From contig NW_025062477.1 in NCBI RefSeq assembly GCF_000002995.4, forward strand, positions 5,242,649-5,306,648: a stretch of 64,000 nucleotides of DNA, read 5' to 3'. Below, piece after piece: positions 36,574 through 48,718 of this stretch. This DNA is from Brugia malayi (Eukaryota > Nematoda > Chromadorea > Rhabditida > Onchocercidae). The stretch's first letter is position 1, and every line of letters starts with the position of its first letter. Under the pieces are notes generated by a model, which had not been told where the DNA came from, did no database searches, and worked only from the letters and a program-made list of their open reading frames with translations. The translations under genes were made by a program, and so were the position numbers.

Positions 36574-38142
36574 CGGAATCCTGCAAAGTACAAGGACCAT
36601 CTTTGCCAACGCTGGCAGATCTGAAGAATTACTTACGCACGGAGCCGTTATATTTCCAGGTGTTGGAAAATTACCTGCACAATGCGGCAAATTTAGTATG
36701 TCCATTTTTGATTTTAAATTTATTTGTCATTTATGACATACAGCTTAAAATAGGTAATACTTTCTGAATTTATGAAGGAGATTAGAGGAATAAGTATGAA
36801 CTAAGGGAATGAAATGTTATTCCTTGCTTTGAACTTCATTGGTACTTACCTCATAGATGTAAAGTTAGTTTTACATTAATGATATCTAGCTACATCTTTT
36901 TTAGATTAACGAGTTGAGAGCGAAAATGGAAAGAAATGAGCGATAAGCTCATGAAGAACAAGTTGCGCTCCATCTCCTCGAGCGCAATCAAGTGGAAACT
37001 TGGCAAGAAAAATCAGTGCCATCACTGGTTGATGATGATGGCAATTTGGAAGAGGAGATGGATGAGTGAGCCATTCCTCAACGAGGAAGTTATCAGTGTG
37101 GCACCACCGGCAACAGTCTCGGATCGCAGAGAAGAAACAGTTCGTGAAATCGAGCTGTAAGTCTCATTTTCAATTATGCAAATGTGACAAAGAGTGTTTG
37201 TAGTGCAATGTAATATCCTAGATTTAAACATGAAAGAATATTCTTGTCATCGAAACCCTTGATTGCAAGTGTGTTTCAGGCGATCTCGGACTATAAGAGT
37301 CCCAATGCTGGAGCAGGACAGAAACAACGAAGTACCAGCAGGCCCGGTAGCCTTCCAAGTGCCATCAATGGAGGCTTTACCGGCACATTACCGACGAGCG
37401 CTGGCTGCTCCAGAAATCGACCCATACACGGTGACAAGGAAGGTTGATGGGTCAACTGCAAACGGTAAATTTAAAAAAAAAAATAATAATTCGCATTAAT
37501 GCAGTAAATAATAATTCGCATTAATCTATAACATTTGTTATGCTTTTAAATAAATCTGGAATCTCTTAATAAGAATTTCAAAACTGAAATATTTTCAGGA
37601 TGTGGCTTTTGCTAGAAAGAATTTGGGACGTTGAAAGGATGGCGGATTCATGCCAGCAGAACTCATAGGCAGAATGGTGAGTTTAACTTTGGATTGAATT
37701 GTATTATTTGCTGCAGTAATTGAAGTTATTACTTTCAATATTTGTATTTCAGATTTTTGTCAAAAATGCGACCATTTTGTTAAAATGCCGCATGCAGCCT
37801 CTACTGAAGTGATCGAGGCTGTTATGGAGTTTCATTCTATGGAATGGTGCCCTAAAGTGACTAAGGCTGTAGTCTAAGAAAGGGCTGCCAAGCGACGGAA
37901 GCTCGAGCTAGTGGGTAGAATCGAAGACGCCAAGCGCTAGTTTATCCCTGGTAAATGAAATGATTTCTTTGTTTTCAAATTATATTATATAATTAACTCA
38001 TTTCCTCTAGATCAATCTTCCAGTGTTTTCAGGCGCACTGTGATTTTTACCCATAACCGTTGGCAAAAGTCATCTAATGCAGTTTCCGCCGTTTCCACCT
38101 CGCTCTCGCTTCGAAATCTCATCCGTGCGTAAGTAACTTATG
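36574..38142 (+). pseudogene. GC-rich zinc-finger gene with stops but intact splice phases
   Basis: Six exons can be traced: 36574-36695, 36905-37156, 37280-37464, 37599-37676, 37753-37950 and 38033-38142, all bounded by good GT/AG sites and joining in phase. The reading frame is broken by TAA 36944, TGA 37067 (with a +1 shift nearby), TAG 37613, TAA 37875, TAG 37938 and TGA 38041. Conceptual pieces include LADLKNYLRTEPLYFQVLEN, EVISVAPPATVSDRREETV and PAHYRRALAAPEIDPYTVTR. A C2H2-like finger follows (CGFC, stop, KEFGTLKGWRIHASRTH), then FCQKCDHFVKMPHAAS. The CxxC-F-H-H spacing recalls fingers of R2-like retroelements and their gene derivatives, but no reverse transcriptase is seen. GC content is near 50% against about 25% around it. 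A poly-A run of about 26 nt sits just upstream. It lies wholly in the loop of the inverted repeat. Confidence 0.7.
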
Positions 38143-41100
38143 AATTACTTATTCCAGTTTTTTTTTTTTTTTTTTTTCAATTTTATGTTATATTAAGACT
38201 GGTTTGTTATTAAGTGTTGAAATGTTGGGCGATCAAACTTTTCATGCTTTGCTTTTGCATAATTATGAATGAAGCATAGTCTCAAATAGTTTCATCTCTA
38301 AAATCAATACTGAGAAAGTTTGTTTTTCTTGATCGCCCAACTTTTTTTAATGTTTTCTTTTTTCGTTTTTTTTTTTTTCAACACTTTAATGATAAAATGT
38401 TTTTTTGCTTTAATTTTAGAATGCATTGTTTGATTAAAATTTTTTGCCTTTGTTGTTTACTAATTTTGGGATTTTTTTTTTGTTCAATTCACTTTGTTTT
38501 TTAATTGTTTATGTGATTAAATTTCCAAAAAAAGAAAAAATTAAAAAAAAAGAAAAAAATAAAAAACAAAAGATAAAAAATTAAAAACTAAAAAAAATAA
38601 AAATGAAAAAAAAAAGAAAAAGAAAAGAACAAAAAAAAATAAAAGAATAGAAAAAAATAAAAAAGAAAAAAGAAAAAAAGAAAAAATAAAAAAATAAAAA
38701 CAGCAAAAAAATATGAAAAAAATAGAAAAAAATAAAAAAGAAAAAATAGAAAAAATGAAAAAATAATTTGAGAAAAAATTGGTGCTAATTGTATTTTTTG
38801 CTTATTTTTACTTCACACACTTGTATTTTTTGATTTTTTACTGTTTTACTGTTAGCAATTTTAATTTATACCTTTATCGTTGTTAATTTAAATCAATCTA
38901 AATGCTAATTTGTTACTGTTTACGACTGTTATACTTTTCCATATGATTAATTCCTTTTTTTGTCTTCGTTGAATTGCTTTCTCGCCCAGTTATCCTTATT
39001 TTACTGCTTCTCATATGTTGGCTATGTATTTGCCAATTGTTTTTATTTTTTATACATTTATTTTTTATTGCTTATATTTATTTATCTATTTATTTTTATT
39101 TGTATTTGTCATTCATGTTCATATTACTTTTCTAATTATTAACCATTTTCATATCGGTTATTCCGACACAACTTTTAATTTTTAATGAGAATTTGACAAT
39201 TTTAGCTCCCCGCTGTCAATTTGCTGTTTTTAATGTAAACTAAATTTAATTTGATTTTAGATTTAATTATTTTAAATTAGAGTGTCTCATAGTTTGTATT
39301 TGTTTTATATTTTATTAGTAACTGTTATTATTCTATTATTTTAATATGACTTTTTTAACCTTATTACACACAGTCTGCAATAACCCCGACTGTTCATAAA
39401 GATTGCTGTTTTTATATTTTGTTATTATTCAATTAAGCGTTTTTAATTAGCAGATATACGAATTATTTATGTTTATTTTACTACATTTTCCGTTATTTGC
39501 TGAATCATTTTGGCTCCAAGTCTGTATAGCCGTAGTTTTACCTACTGTCATTTCTGTTTTTTTTTATCCAAATACTTAGTTTTAGCATTTATTTATTCAA
39601 ATACTTAAATTTGTATTAATACAACTTAAGTTTTAGGTTGTATGTTAAGTTTTAAACCGTATTCACTTCATCACAAAGAATTTTTTCCTTCACCTGTTGC
39701 CAATTTTTACAGTGTTGGAAAAATCTTTTCTTCACTCTTGATTTCATTTCCGAATTTTTTTTTTCTTTGATTTATTTCAATTATCAACTATGCGAGCAAA
39801 TCCAATTTGAAAAGTTGCAAGACACAGATTTGAAATTTAGTATTTTGATTAAAATTTGTTTACTTTCCCATTTATTGTTTTTTTTTTCCGTCCATATTTT
39901 TCCTGTTATTTATGGGAGTGATTTTTTTCTTTTTTGATTATATTATCTCTTTAAGTGTGATTAACTTTATTTCGATACTCAGGTATAAGTAATTTCTTTT
40001 TTGTTTAGATTAATATTAGCGTTATTCAGACCTAAGAAAAAATTTGACTAATTTTTTAATGGCTTCGAGTTATTGTCTGCAAAGGTTATTGTTCTTCACC
40101 TGTTGCACCAATTAACATTTATTGATCGTTGTGTGCCTTTCCTTTTTGCGCCGCTATTTTAATGAAATGGTAATTTTCCGCTGCATTTTGTGTGATTTCT
40201 CATCTAACAGATGCTATTATAATTCGTTAATTTAATATGCAAATTACACTTTTTATTTCCTTGTAAGCAATTAAAAATGTTTTTTTCAACACTACGGTCT
40301 ATGCTTTAAGTTAGCTATCTTTTATTTTAGTTTAGCTATTTTATTTTGCAGTGAACAATTCATTTATCGACTTTCTTTTAGCTTTTTAATCAGTTTATAA
40401 TTTAATTAAATATTGAAGCATCAGTTTATAATGCGATTAAATCGCAAAAGACAATTTCATGTAAATTATTTTGTTTGTTTAATTAGTCAGCAATTTATTA
40501 ATTTCTTTCATTTCAATATTTTGTTAGAATTGTAAGCGAAAGCATTTATTGTGTTTTTTTCCTTATTTTACGACTTTTATTTTCAGCAACATTAAAAGTA
40601 TTAAAATATATACGCACTGCCATTTTTTAAATTTAAATGAACTTCTTCATATTCTATTTAATAATTCGTCTAATGTTTAATTTCAGTCTTTCATACCGTG
40701 ATGTCGTTTTCCTCATATTTTGATAATTTGTATTTTCTGGTATTTATGATTTAAAAATTATTAGTGTTAAATAATTATATATTTCTTCCATTTCTTGCAA
40801 ATTTGTTTATTGCACATATCTTTTCATCAATTAATCATACCTGTAATATGCATTTTTAATAGAATTTCATTTATCATTTTCATCTTTCCAATTCCTTCTT
40901 TGTATCCCTACATAAATATAAGTTATGCTATTCCTTTTAACTTCTCAAACTTCACGTTGTACTCTTTGCTATTCTGATCCACCTGGCGTTTTTCATTAAT
41001 TCACCGTCTTCCACATTTTCTAGCTTTTCTCAACTTCCTCTACAGCGTTCCTTATTCATCTCAAGTTTCTCAGCCTATTTTGTTACACTGAATTGTTTTT

Positions 41101-42404
41101 TTCTTTAATTAATTAACTACAATTTCAGCGTTTTTTCATTATTCTAACTTTTGCAGCAATTTTGTTAATATTATTTACATATCGTTTTTTATTTATTAGT
41201 AAGACATTGTTTCCAAGTAATTAATTTTTATTTTAACGTGTTTATTCATATTAACTTTTATATACCATCTTATTTCACCATTTTCTTACAGCGTTCTTTA
41301 ACCGTTATCTCAACCCCCCTTATTTGGCCCAACTTCGTCTGCTATTTTGATTTCTTAACTTTTGCATTTTATTTTATAATTAATTATCGTTTGCATCAAT
41401 TTTGCATGCCATTTTCATATCATTTAAACTTTCTTTGTTTTTTGTTGCTACTCATCTTTCGCATGTCATTTTGTTATTTCTTTACATGCTGTTTTGTTTT
41501 ACTTATCTTTTGTTATTACTTATCTCTTGCACTCTCTTTTATCATTACTTATCTTTTGCATGCTATTTTATCATTACTTATCTTTCATATGCTATTTTAT
41601 CATTACTTATTTTTGCATTGTATTTTATCATTACTTATCTTTTGCATGCTATTTTGTTATTTCTTATACTGTGCATGCCCTTTTGTTGCTACTTATCTTT
41701 TGCATGTTGTTTTGTAATTATTGATATTTGCATTTTTGTTATTATTTAACATTTGCATGCATTTTTTTCTGATTTTTTTTGCGCATGATTTTGTAATTAT
41801 CTAATTTTTTCATACTATCTTGTCATCACCTGATTTTTTGCATGTTATTTTTTTATTACTTAACTTTTCATGCTGTTTTAATTTTTTTTTTTTCTTATTA
41901 GTTGACTGTTGCATGAAAAAAAAACTTGATTTTGCATGCTGTTTTGTTATTGCCTATCTTTTGCTCATTTTTTGCTAATACTAGTCTTTTACGTGTTGTT
42001 TTATGCTTATTTTGCATTTAATGAACTTTTGCATGCTGTTTTGCATTTTTATACATTATTTCTATTTCTATTTAACTTTTGTTTCAGCGTTAATCTTTTG
42101 CAAAGGCACACATTTTTGTCAATTCTGGCATGCTCTTTTGTTAATTTTGTTCGGTGTTTTTAATCAGTTGGTTTTTATTTCAGCGTTTTTCAATCCTAAC
42201 TTTTACATACTATTTGATTTTTCTGTTTGTTGTTGATTGACTTTTGTCTTCTTTCTTTTACTCGTCTTAATTTCTACATGCTTTTTTTGTTATTACCTAA
42301 GTTATTTAAGTTACTTAGTGTATCGTCAAAATTAACTTTTATTCCTCCCTAATTTATTTTTAACTTCTACATGCTTTCTTATTATTCTAACATATTTAAT
42401 GTCC
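38143..42404. repeat. Low-complexity remainder of the inverted-repeat loop
   Basis: About 4.3 kb of very AT-rich DNA with strong strand asymmetry. 38524-38766 is almost pure A and G with some T on the plus strand (AAAAAG and AAAAAT units). From 38800 onward the plus strand is T-rich for more than 3 kb, ending in a minisatellite-like region (41400-42060). ORFs here (38960, 40795, 41238, 41402, 41494, 41936, 42003) are Phe/Leu/Ile/Tyr-rich readings of this sequence and are not accepted as genes. Confidence 0.7.
41490..41760. repeat. Degenerate minisatellite, about 30-bp units
   Basis: The unit TTTTATCATTACTTATC followed by TTTTGCATGCTA recurs with small changes at least seven times. Looser copies extend from about 41400 to 42060, each marked by TTTTGCATG. 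The repeat gives ORFs in three frames, as expected of a tandem repeat rather than of coding sequence. Confidence 0.8.
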
Positions 42405-44378
42405 TTGCAAGAAGAAAATATGGAGCTATCAGAACACATAAGACGTTAAAATGAAAAACTCTGTCTGACACAACTAAGATGCCATGAAGTATCATTAATA
42501 TTAATACTATGAGCATTAATATATATCCCTTTGATCAGTAAGTTACTCATTTCCCAGCAACCAATCAACAAGGAATAATCTTTAAGCTTCCATAATATGC
42601 TCTATAAGATGCACGTAGATAACTATCTCTAATGCTATGTCAATGGATCACTTTATCTGATAGTGTATAATCATTAAGCAAGAAGAAAGAGACTGCAAAG
42701 TCAATGTGAGAATCAATGAAAGTTATTCGTTCATTCACTGTATTCATATTTTTTTCGACAGTTCGCATCGAAAATCAGAAAAAGATTAAAAACAAGATTT
42801 AATTTTAGGTTTAAATTATTCTTGATATTAATAGGAATTTTCTGTAGAAATGATAATTTCAGAGTTTAGAACAGTTGACTTATTCAGCTCACGGTGTGAT
42901 GATTTGGTGTTGGATTAATTCTAAGTAATGATGCTTATGTCTAGTTAATTAATTGATTGTTCTTTTTCACCGAACTGATAGATTTATTTTCTTATATGTT
43001 CCTAAATTCTTATTTTCAACATTGAATTCAATAGTTTTGTTGCAAGATTTGCATACCAATAAACTTTCTCGCAATATCTCTCTATTTTCCATGAATATTT
43101 TAGGATATTCAAAGAATGTTATCAAAATAATTCAAAAATTATTACATCTAAAGACTGTCTTCAAACGTAATCTATGCAAAATGCATATCACCGAAATAAA
43201 CGTTGCAGTAATTTTGCAGAATGATAAATTCAAGATTTCGAATCTTTATATTTAATCGATAATACTAAGCAGAATATTTATGTGTACAGTAATGTGACGA
43301 GATCCGATACATTTTTTGCCCTAAAGGATAATTTTATTTTAATTTATTTTAATAAAGGAAGACCTATTAAAGTAACTCTTTTCTTTTCTTAGATAACTTT
43401 TATTTGTGTGAAATTATCATGTTAGTTACATAATTAAAACTAGTCGCAGTTTTAAAGAATGAGTAGGATCACAAATGTCGCACAACGATGCTACCTAAAA
43501 ATACTACCTTTTGAGTTTTATTTGAATTTTTCTTAAAATCTTTTGAATTTGTAAGATCTTTAGATAATATCTTTGTGGGGCAAATTGATTTCAATTATAT
43601 TTTATCAAAATCCACTACTGAACAGTTTCAAACAGATTTTGAAGAATATCGAGAATGATATAACTTGTAAATATTTACTGCTTGCAGTAAGGAACTGCTT
43701 TATAGCTTTTAACCCTTACACTTTAATTTAAAAATATTACATCGTCAGTCATTCTAATCACTATTCTACTAATGCTTATGACAATTAATTTCGCATTTTT
43801 GGCATATTTCATGTTTATGAAAGGAGGAGAATTGGCGTAACTTTTTCGTAACACTAAACATTCAAATTTAATATTCAGGTCACGTGCACACGCGCGCATC
43901 AGAGATAAAAATAATATTATAATTTTATCGAATAAAAAAGTATATTGCAGTTGCTACACTTTGTATATCATGACAGATGTGAACAATACAAAATTAGCAA
44001 TGTGAAAAAAAAAAAAAAAGTGTGTCGAGATTTAATTGATAACTGATTCGAGAAACCGTTGATGACCTTTTTCAATAGATACAGAAGCTAATTCGTTTTC
44101 TCATTCTTCTGAAACCGACAATGTGATCACATGCTATGTCCCATTCTGGTTCACCGGTTAAATTGGTTAATGATTTCCCCTTCAAAATTCTCTTCTTTCA
44201 TTTTCCCACCGTATAACACATGCACCGTCGTTAATTCCGTTCACCCTTTTGCGTCATTTAAAGCTATGGTGCAAGTTGGACAAAACCGCCGAGGTGCAAC
44301 GACCACTCTGTGCTTAATTTGAATTCCATTTGAAAATGTGGGCACTGTTACAGCGATATGATGTGCAAATGCCACTTT
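42405..44378. repeat. Right arm of the 1,974-bp inverted repeat
   Basis: Reverse complement of 34546-36519. I found no mismatch in the stretches compared by eye. Outside 44378 the sequence departs sharply (CCACTTTTAATTGG instead of CCACTTTCACTTATT). The right arm therefore contains only the last 400 bp of repeat B, reversed, as its outer end. Confidence 0.95.
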
Positions 44379-44603
44379 TAATTGGGACTTTGAAAACTAG
44401 TATGACATAGCAACAATTCAGAAATATAGACTACTAACCTGAAAGTTATACATTAAAATTAAATTCCTGATTAAAATTTCACTACTAATCACATCAACGA
44501 GATTATACAAAGGAAACGATGAAATCGTCGCTAAATGCTCTAAATCTTCGAACTTCAAAATTCTGATAGAACGAAGGAAAACTTAAAACTTGGAAATGTG
44601 TAT

Positions 44604-47600
44604 TTAAGCCCATTTTTGAGTTACAAATTGACACGAGCAACATAGTTTCCGATGCCATAAAATAGAGAAAACTACACGATAGGACAAAAAAAATAATAAG
44701 CCTAGGGCAATTATAACATAGCTGGCTATAATCGTCTTCTTATTTGGTAGCAAGCATTTATTGACCTGAATATCGTCAGGAGTTACAGTGACAAGAAGAA
44801 ATGCAGGTTGTGGAATATTTCGCCATGAAAATGACGATAATGTCCATTCATATACATTATACGGTGATGGCCACCTGAAACATTGCACTAATCTTTTGAA
44901 GGCGCTATTTTTGTTTGATATAGGTAACACAAGTATAGAAAAAACAGCAGTAGAAAGTAATATTTCCCTTCAAAAAAATTGGAGAAATAAACTTCATGTG
45001 TGCAAATCATGTATATTTTAATGAGATCATAAATTATTATAAACTAAAACCAAATATGCAACCTACAAGATTGCTAAGTTTGTAACTACCCTTTTATGGT
45101 GAGATAATAGTGTAATTAAGGATTTGGTTAGAGTTAAATTTTAAAAAATATAATTCACCATGTTCGACAACTGTAATGCAGATGACCATCAAAGATAGCA
45201 CGAGGTTTCAGTTTTTTCAGAATGTAATGAGACGACACATTGGAAAGGCAATGAAATCCAGCACGAAAACGCTCTGACTTTCTTGGTTCTGGCGCTACAT
45301 CATAGTCATTGGCACATTTTGAATCACTATGTCTGAAATTCACAAATTATACTAAAGTCTAAATTATTTAGAAACTAGACTATTAGCTTCTTAAGAGTAT
45401 TAGAAATTTTTTATTTAGTAAGCTGAATGTGAATGATATGGAAAGAACAAAAAAATATATAAAAGTATCTATCTAAAGCAGATATGTTGATAGTATCACT
45501 CGATTAAATTAGACATAGTGATTTTAAGAAATTTTACCTGTACAATGGGACATGAAGCAATAAGATGGGTCTTGAATGAATATTACATGGTGCTTTTAGA
45601 TTTCTATTACAATTAAATACTTGACTCAGCTGCTCAACTTGATCTTTGGTAACGTTCCGAAGCAAACAATCACCACAATCAATTGTCATGGAATTCAACA
45701 ATACGAAATGATTTCCACCAATAACGATGTGATCAACAAGTGAGCGTGAAAAATGTTGCGAGAAAAATTGCAAACGTACTGGATTGATTTTACTTAAACG
45801 AAACTTTTGAAATTTCTAAAATAAAGTTTTTTTCCTAAATCAAACACTGCACAAATTGACCTCCGACAGAACCATTGCTCAGATTCATTTCGACATAACT
45901 TGGTGATTTTATTATCAACATCAAACTAGTAAAATATAATTCTTCTGTTTTCTTTTTTTTGGCTTCCATTATCTTCTGACCGTTTTTATGATTGCAATCT
46001 AAATAGAATTCTATATACTAAATACGAAAATAAAAAAAAAAAACTCAAGAAATTCGATTGAGTGAATCCACATGTAATTTACAAGAAAAATCAGTTGCCT
46101 TCAATCTATATTAACTTTAAAATATTTATGTAAACGAACCACAATGAAAATTCGAAAATAAAGCTTACTGATGGGATATAATATCATGATTGCCCACAAT
46201 ACAATGTCTTTCAACGTTTTTGGGTACATAAAAAAGTTCATTGAAATGATTTGCATAATTTATAAGGTCCTGTTGACTGCTTATGGTACTACCATCAAAT
46301 AAATCACCTGAAACTATGCATATTCCTCCCAAGATCACTGCAAAGATTTCTATTTTTTTTACTACCGATGAAAATGAACTGATTACAATTTGGTTAGAAA
46401 CAAAAAAAAAAAAAAAAAAAAGAAAGCAAGTCTACCAGTATGTTTACAATCAACGTTGTCATTTCTTCAAACTATTTGTTTAATACAATTTCACCTGTGT
46501 GAAATAAATAAATTCTAAAATAGAAAAAAACGAGTTAATATATGTATCATTTTTTATTGTTTAATTGTATCATTTTTATTGTTTCAGCGAACTTTTTGAA
46601 CCCTTAATCTATAATTCGAATGTATAAATATTCAGAGTTAAACAAAATGTTAAACAAATCTAAAAAGAAAACGGCATGTGGACGAGTCAATGATACGGCT
46701 GACTGAAACGACCGGTACATTTGCCATTCCCTGAAAGTAAAAATTCAAGTTGCTATTCACTAATATTCGATTAGTCTTTCCTAAAACATATAAAAACGTA
46801 TGAAAGGAGAATTTGTTGTGAGAAATATAGCGCCATTTGAAATCTGAACAAGATGAAGCAATAAAGGTGAACTTACTACCTACTCTTTTAACACTTTCAA
46901 ATATATAGTAGTAAATTTCATGACATTTCTAATTTGAACCTATCATTTCATGCTGCTTATTTTTATAGAATATAATCGATTTTTATTTGTTTAATCAATT
47001 TTATTACTTTTCATCCATCATTATTCATTTTCCATATTCTCTTGCTAATCATAAGAATTTAACATTCATTCGTTAGGACTAAATGATTTATTCCCCATAT
47101 ACAGTAAAAAAATTCTAATAGTATAAAATTTCATTCATGTAACTTTTCCTTTTGACATTCACATATTTTTGACATTTTACCTTTTAGCACAAAAATGTTT
47201 ATCGAATTATTTTTAAAATGCAATTTTATAACTCAAAAAAAAAGAAGAAAAAAACCAAACATGATAAAATTATCTTTATTTCCAAATAATCATTTTTAAA
47301 TCTTAATTTTGAAAGAAAAAAAAAGAGTAAAAACAAAAATGAAAAAAGAAGAGAAAGAAAAAATGAAAAATAAACGAGCCATCTTATCTTGTCGAACCAA
47401 TATTCATTTTGACTGGATAATAAGAGATGGATATCGGTCAATATAATCACTCGTGTCTCTTTTTTACGTCCTTCTTCTGTTGTTGATATAATAGGCCACG
47501 AACATGTCGTATAGATTGTTATGTAATATGTCAAATACTCATTGTAAATGACAACAAAAAGAATAATCAACAATAAACCTGTTTTACTGCTCCAAATTCC

Positions 47601-47606
47601 ACCCAT
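44604..47606 (-). CDS. MPPE1/PGAP5-type metallophosphoesterase (GPI-anchor remodelling)
   Basis: Minus-strand exons: 47606-47376, 46730-46660, 46307-46169, 45792-45538, 45332-45159 and 44874-44604, about 380 aa. Motifs in order: N-terminal TM (GLLLIILFVVIYNEYLTYYI), TDIHLL (metal ligands Asp58 and His60), EWQMYRSFQSA, GDLFDG, GNHD, LLLHVPLYR, FDGHLHYS, SSFSWRN, KCLLP, and a C-terminal TM (VIIALGLLFFLSYRVVFSIL). This order and length match animal MPPE1/PGAP5, which removes a phosphoethanolamine side chain from GPI anchors at ER exit or Golgi. The last four exons join cleanly. The joins on both sides of exon 2 do not: exon 1 ends in phase 0 at its GT donor while exon 2 needs two carried bases, and exon 2 must end at 46660, where the donor reads AT. 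Sequence error, non-canonical splicing or early decay are all possible. Confidence 0.88.
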
Positions 47607-47658
47607 TCACGAATAGATTACTTAGCAACAAAAAAAAAAAAAAAAAAAAAAAAAAAAA
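47607..47658 (-). promoter_or_regulatory. Poly-T tract and splice acceptor 5' of the MPPE1 start
   Basis: Read on the minus strand, a T-run of about 29 nt (plus-strand A 47630-47658) leads into GTTGCTAAG, with 14 nt between the AG and the ATG at 47606. This fits a cis- or trans-splice acceptor for the 5' end of the mRNA. Confidence 0.45.
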
Positions 47659-48586
47659 CAAGTACAAAAAAAACAAAGATTCGAACGACAAATTTTTACA
47701 CAGTCAGCATTATCTGAACGATTGTGAAATGGAACGTTTCAGATAAATGTTCAATTTAGTTAAAAAAAAAAGCACTGGAATTATTATTATTTGGAAATTT
47801 ACAATAAAAATGATGAGTTTAAGCGAGAAATTTAAAGTAATTAATATTTTCCTATTTTTTATTCTAAATAATTGATAGAACAATAGTGATAATTTGCTTC
47901 ATCTTATTTGATAAATAAATTCATTAATGAAACAATATAACATTAATGATAATTAATAATTATTTTTGTTGTTAAAATGGCCATCATAAAAATAGTTGGA
48001 AAAATTACTTCATATGTTTAAGTCATAATTTTAGCTACTGTATTAATATTATAAAATGCATTATCATAAATAGATTAAATTTTATTTTTCATTTTTCCTT
48101 TTTCACTTTTGTCTACAATTAATTTCATATTTTCATTATGGAAAAATGTTATCGTAAAATGAATGAAAAAATGAATCATTTAATTGATATTATTTCAACT
48201 ATTAGCATAAGATAAAAGGGCAAAGAGGAAAAAGGAAATGATTTCATAGTTTCTCTTTTCTCTGTTATTTAAAATATTTTTCATTTATTGTATAAGTTTT
48301 ATTTTCCTTCAATAGCAAAAAAAAACTTTTTACAATAATTAAATATGAGAAATTGAAAAATATCTCTTTTTATTCTTAGCTTTTTCTAGACAATTATTTA
48401 AAACAATGGCGAGAATTCGTTTTCTAATTACTTTGTGACATCATCGAGATTTTTTGTCATTTTTTCGTTTAGCTTACTTACCATCTTCTCCTCTCTTCCG
48501 TCAAATCTTTATTGTTATTTGGTAAATTTTAAATGTAAATAAAGAAGTTAATTAATGTGTGAATAACAGTATACACCGTAGCTTAC

Positions 48587-48718
48587 CTGTAATCCACGTT
48601 GACATGGCACAGTGACACAGCGGGAAGCACTCTTTGTCATCTGATTTGAATTGATTCGAAAACAGAAATGCTTCCTCTTAGCTTCAGATTTCATACGTAT
48701 CATCAATAATAGCCCCAT
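48587..48718 (-). other. Coding-like 44-codon first-exon candidate, minus strand
   Basis: On the minus strand an ATG (48718-48716) opens 44 codons ending in CAG followed by a strong GTAAGC donor. Pieces of the reading are MKSEAKRKHFCFRINSNQ and SASRCVTVPCQRGLQ. GC content is clearly above the flanks. If spliced to the acceptor at 47621-47623 it would meet TAA at once, making an upstream ORF in the 5' leader of the MPPE1-like gene. Otherwise it is the first exon of an unrecognised gene or a relic. No signal peptide or domain recognised. Confidence 0.4.

Noticed and set aside
36574..38142. Stop-codon reassignment or programmed readthrough in the zinc-finger gene
   Set aside because: TAA, TAG and TGA all occur in frame together with a +1 frameshift, which fits pseudogene decay better.
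41238..42236. Several overlapping ORFs of 75-159 codons rich in Phe, Leu, Ile and Tyr, resembling membrane proteins
   Set aside because: They are readings in three frames of a T-rich tandem repeat; hydrophobicity follows from base composition.
42953..43255. 100-codon ORF present twice (also 35669-35971, minus strand)
   Set aside because: It recurs only because of the perfect inverted repeat; no motif, no splice context and no homology recognised.
47226..47375. C-terminal part of the 126-codon minus-strand ORF (Phe/Leu-rich)
   Set aside because: It is intron read-through after the GT donor following codon 77; composition is polypyrimidine.
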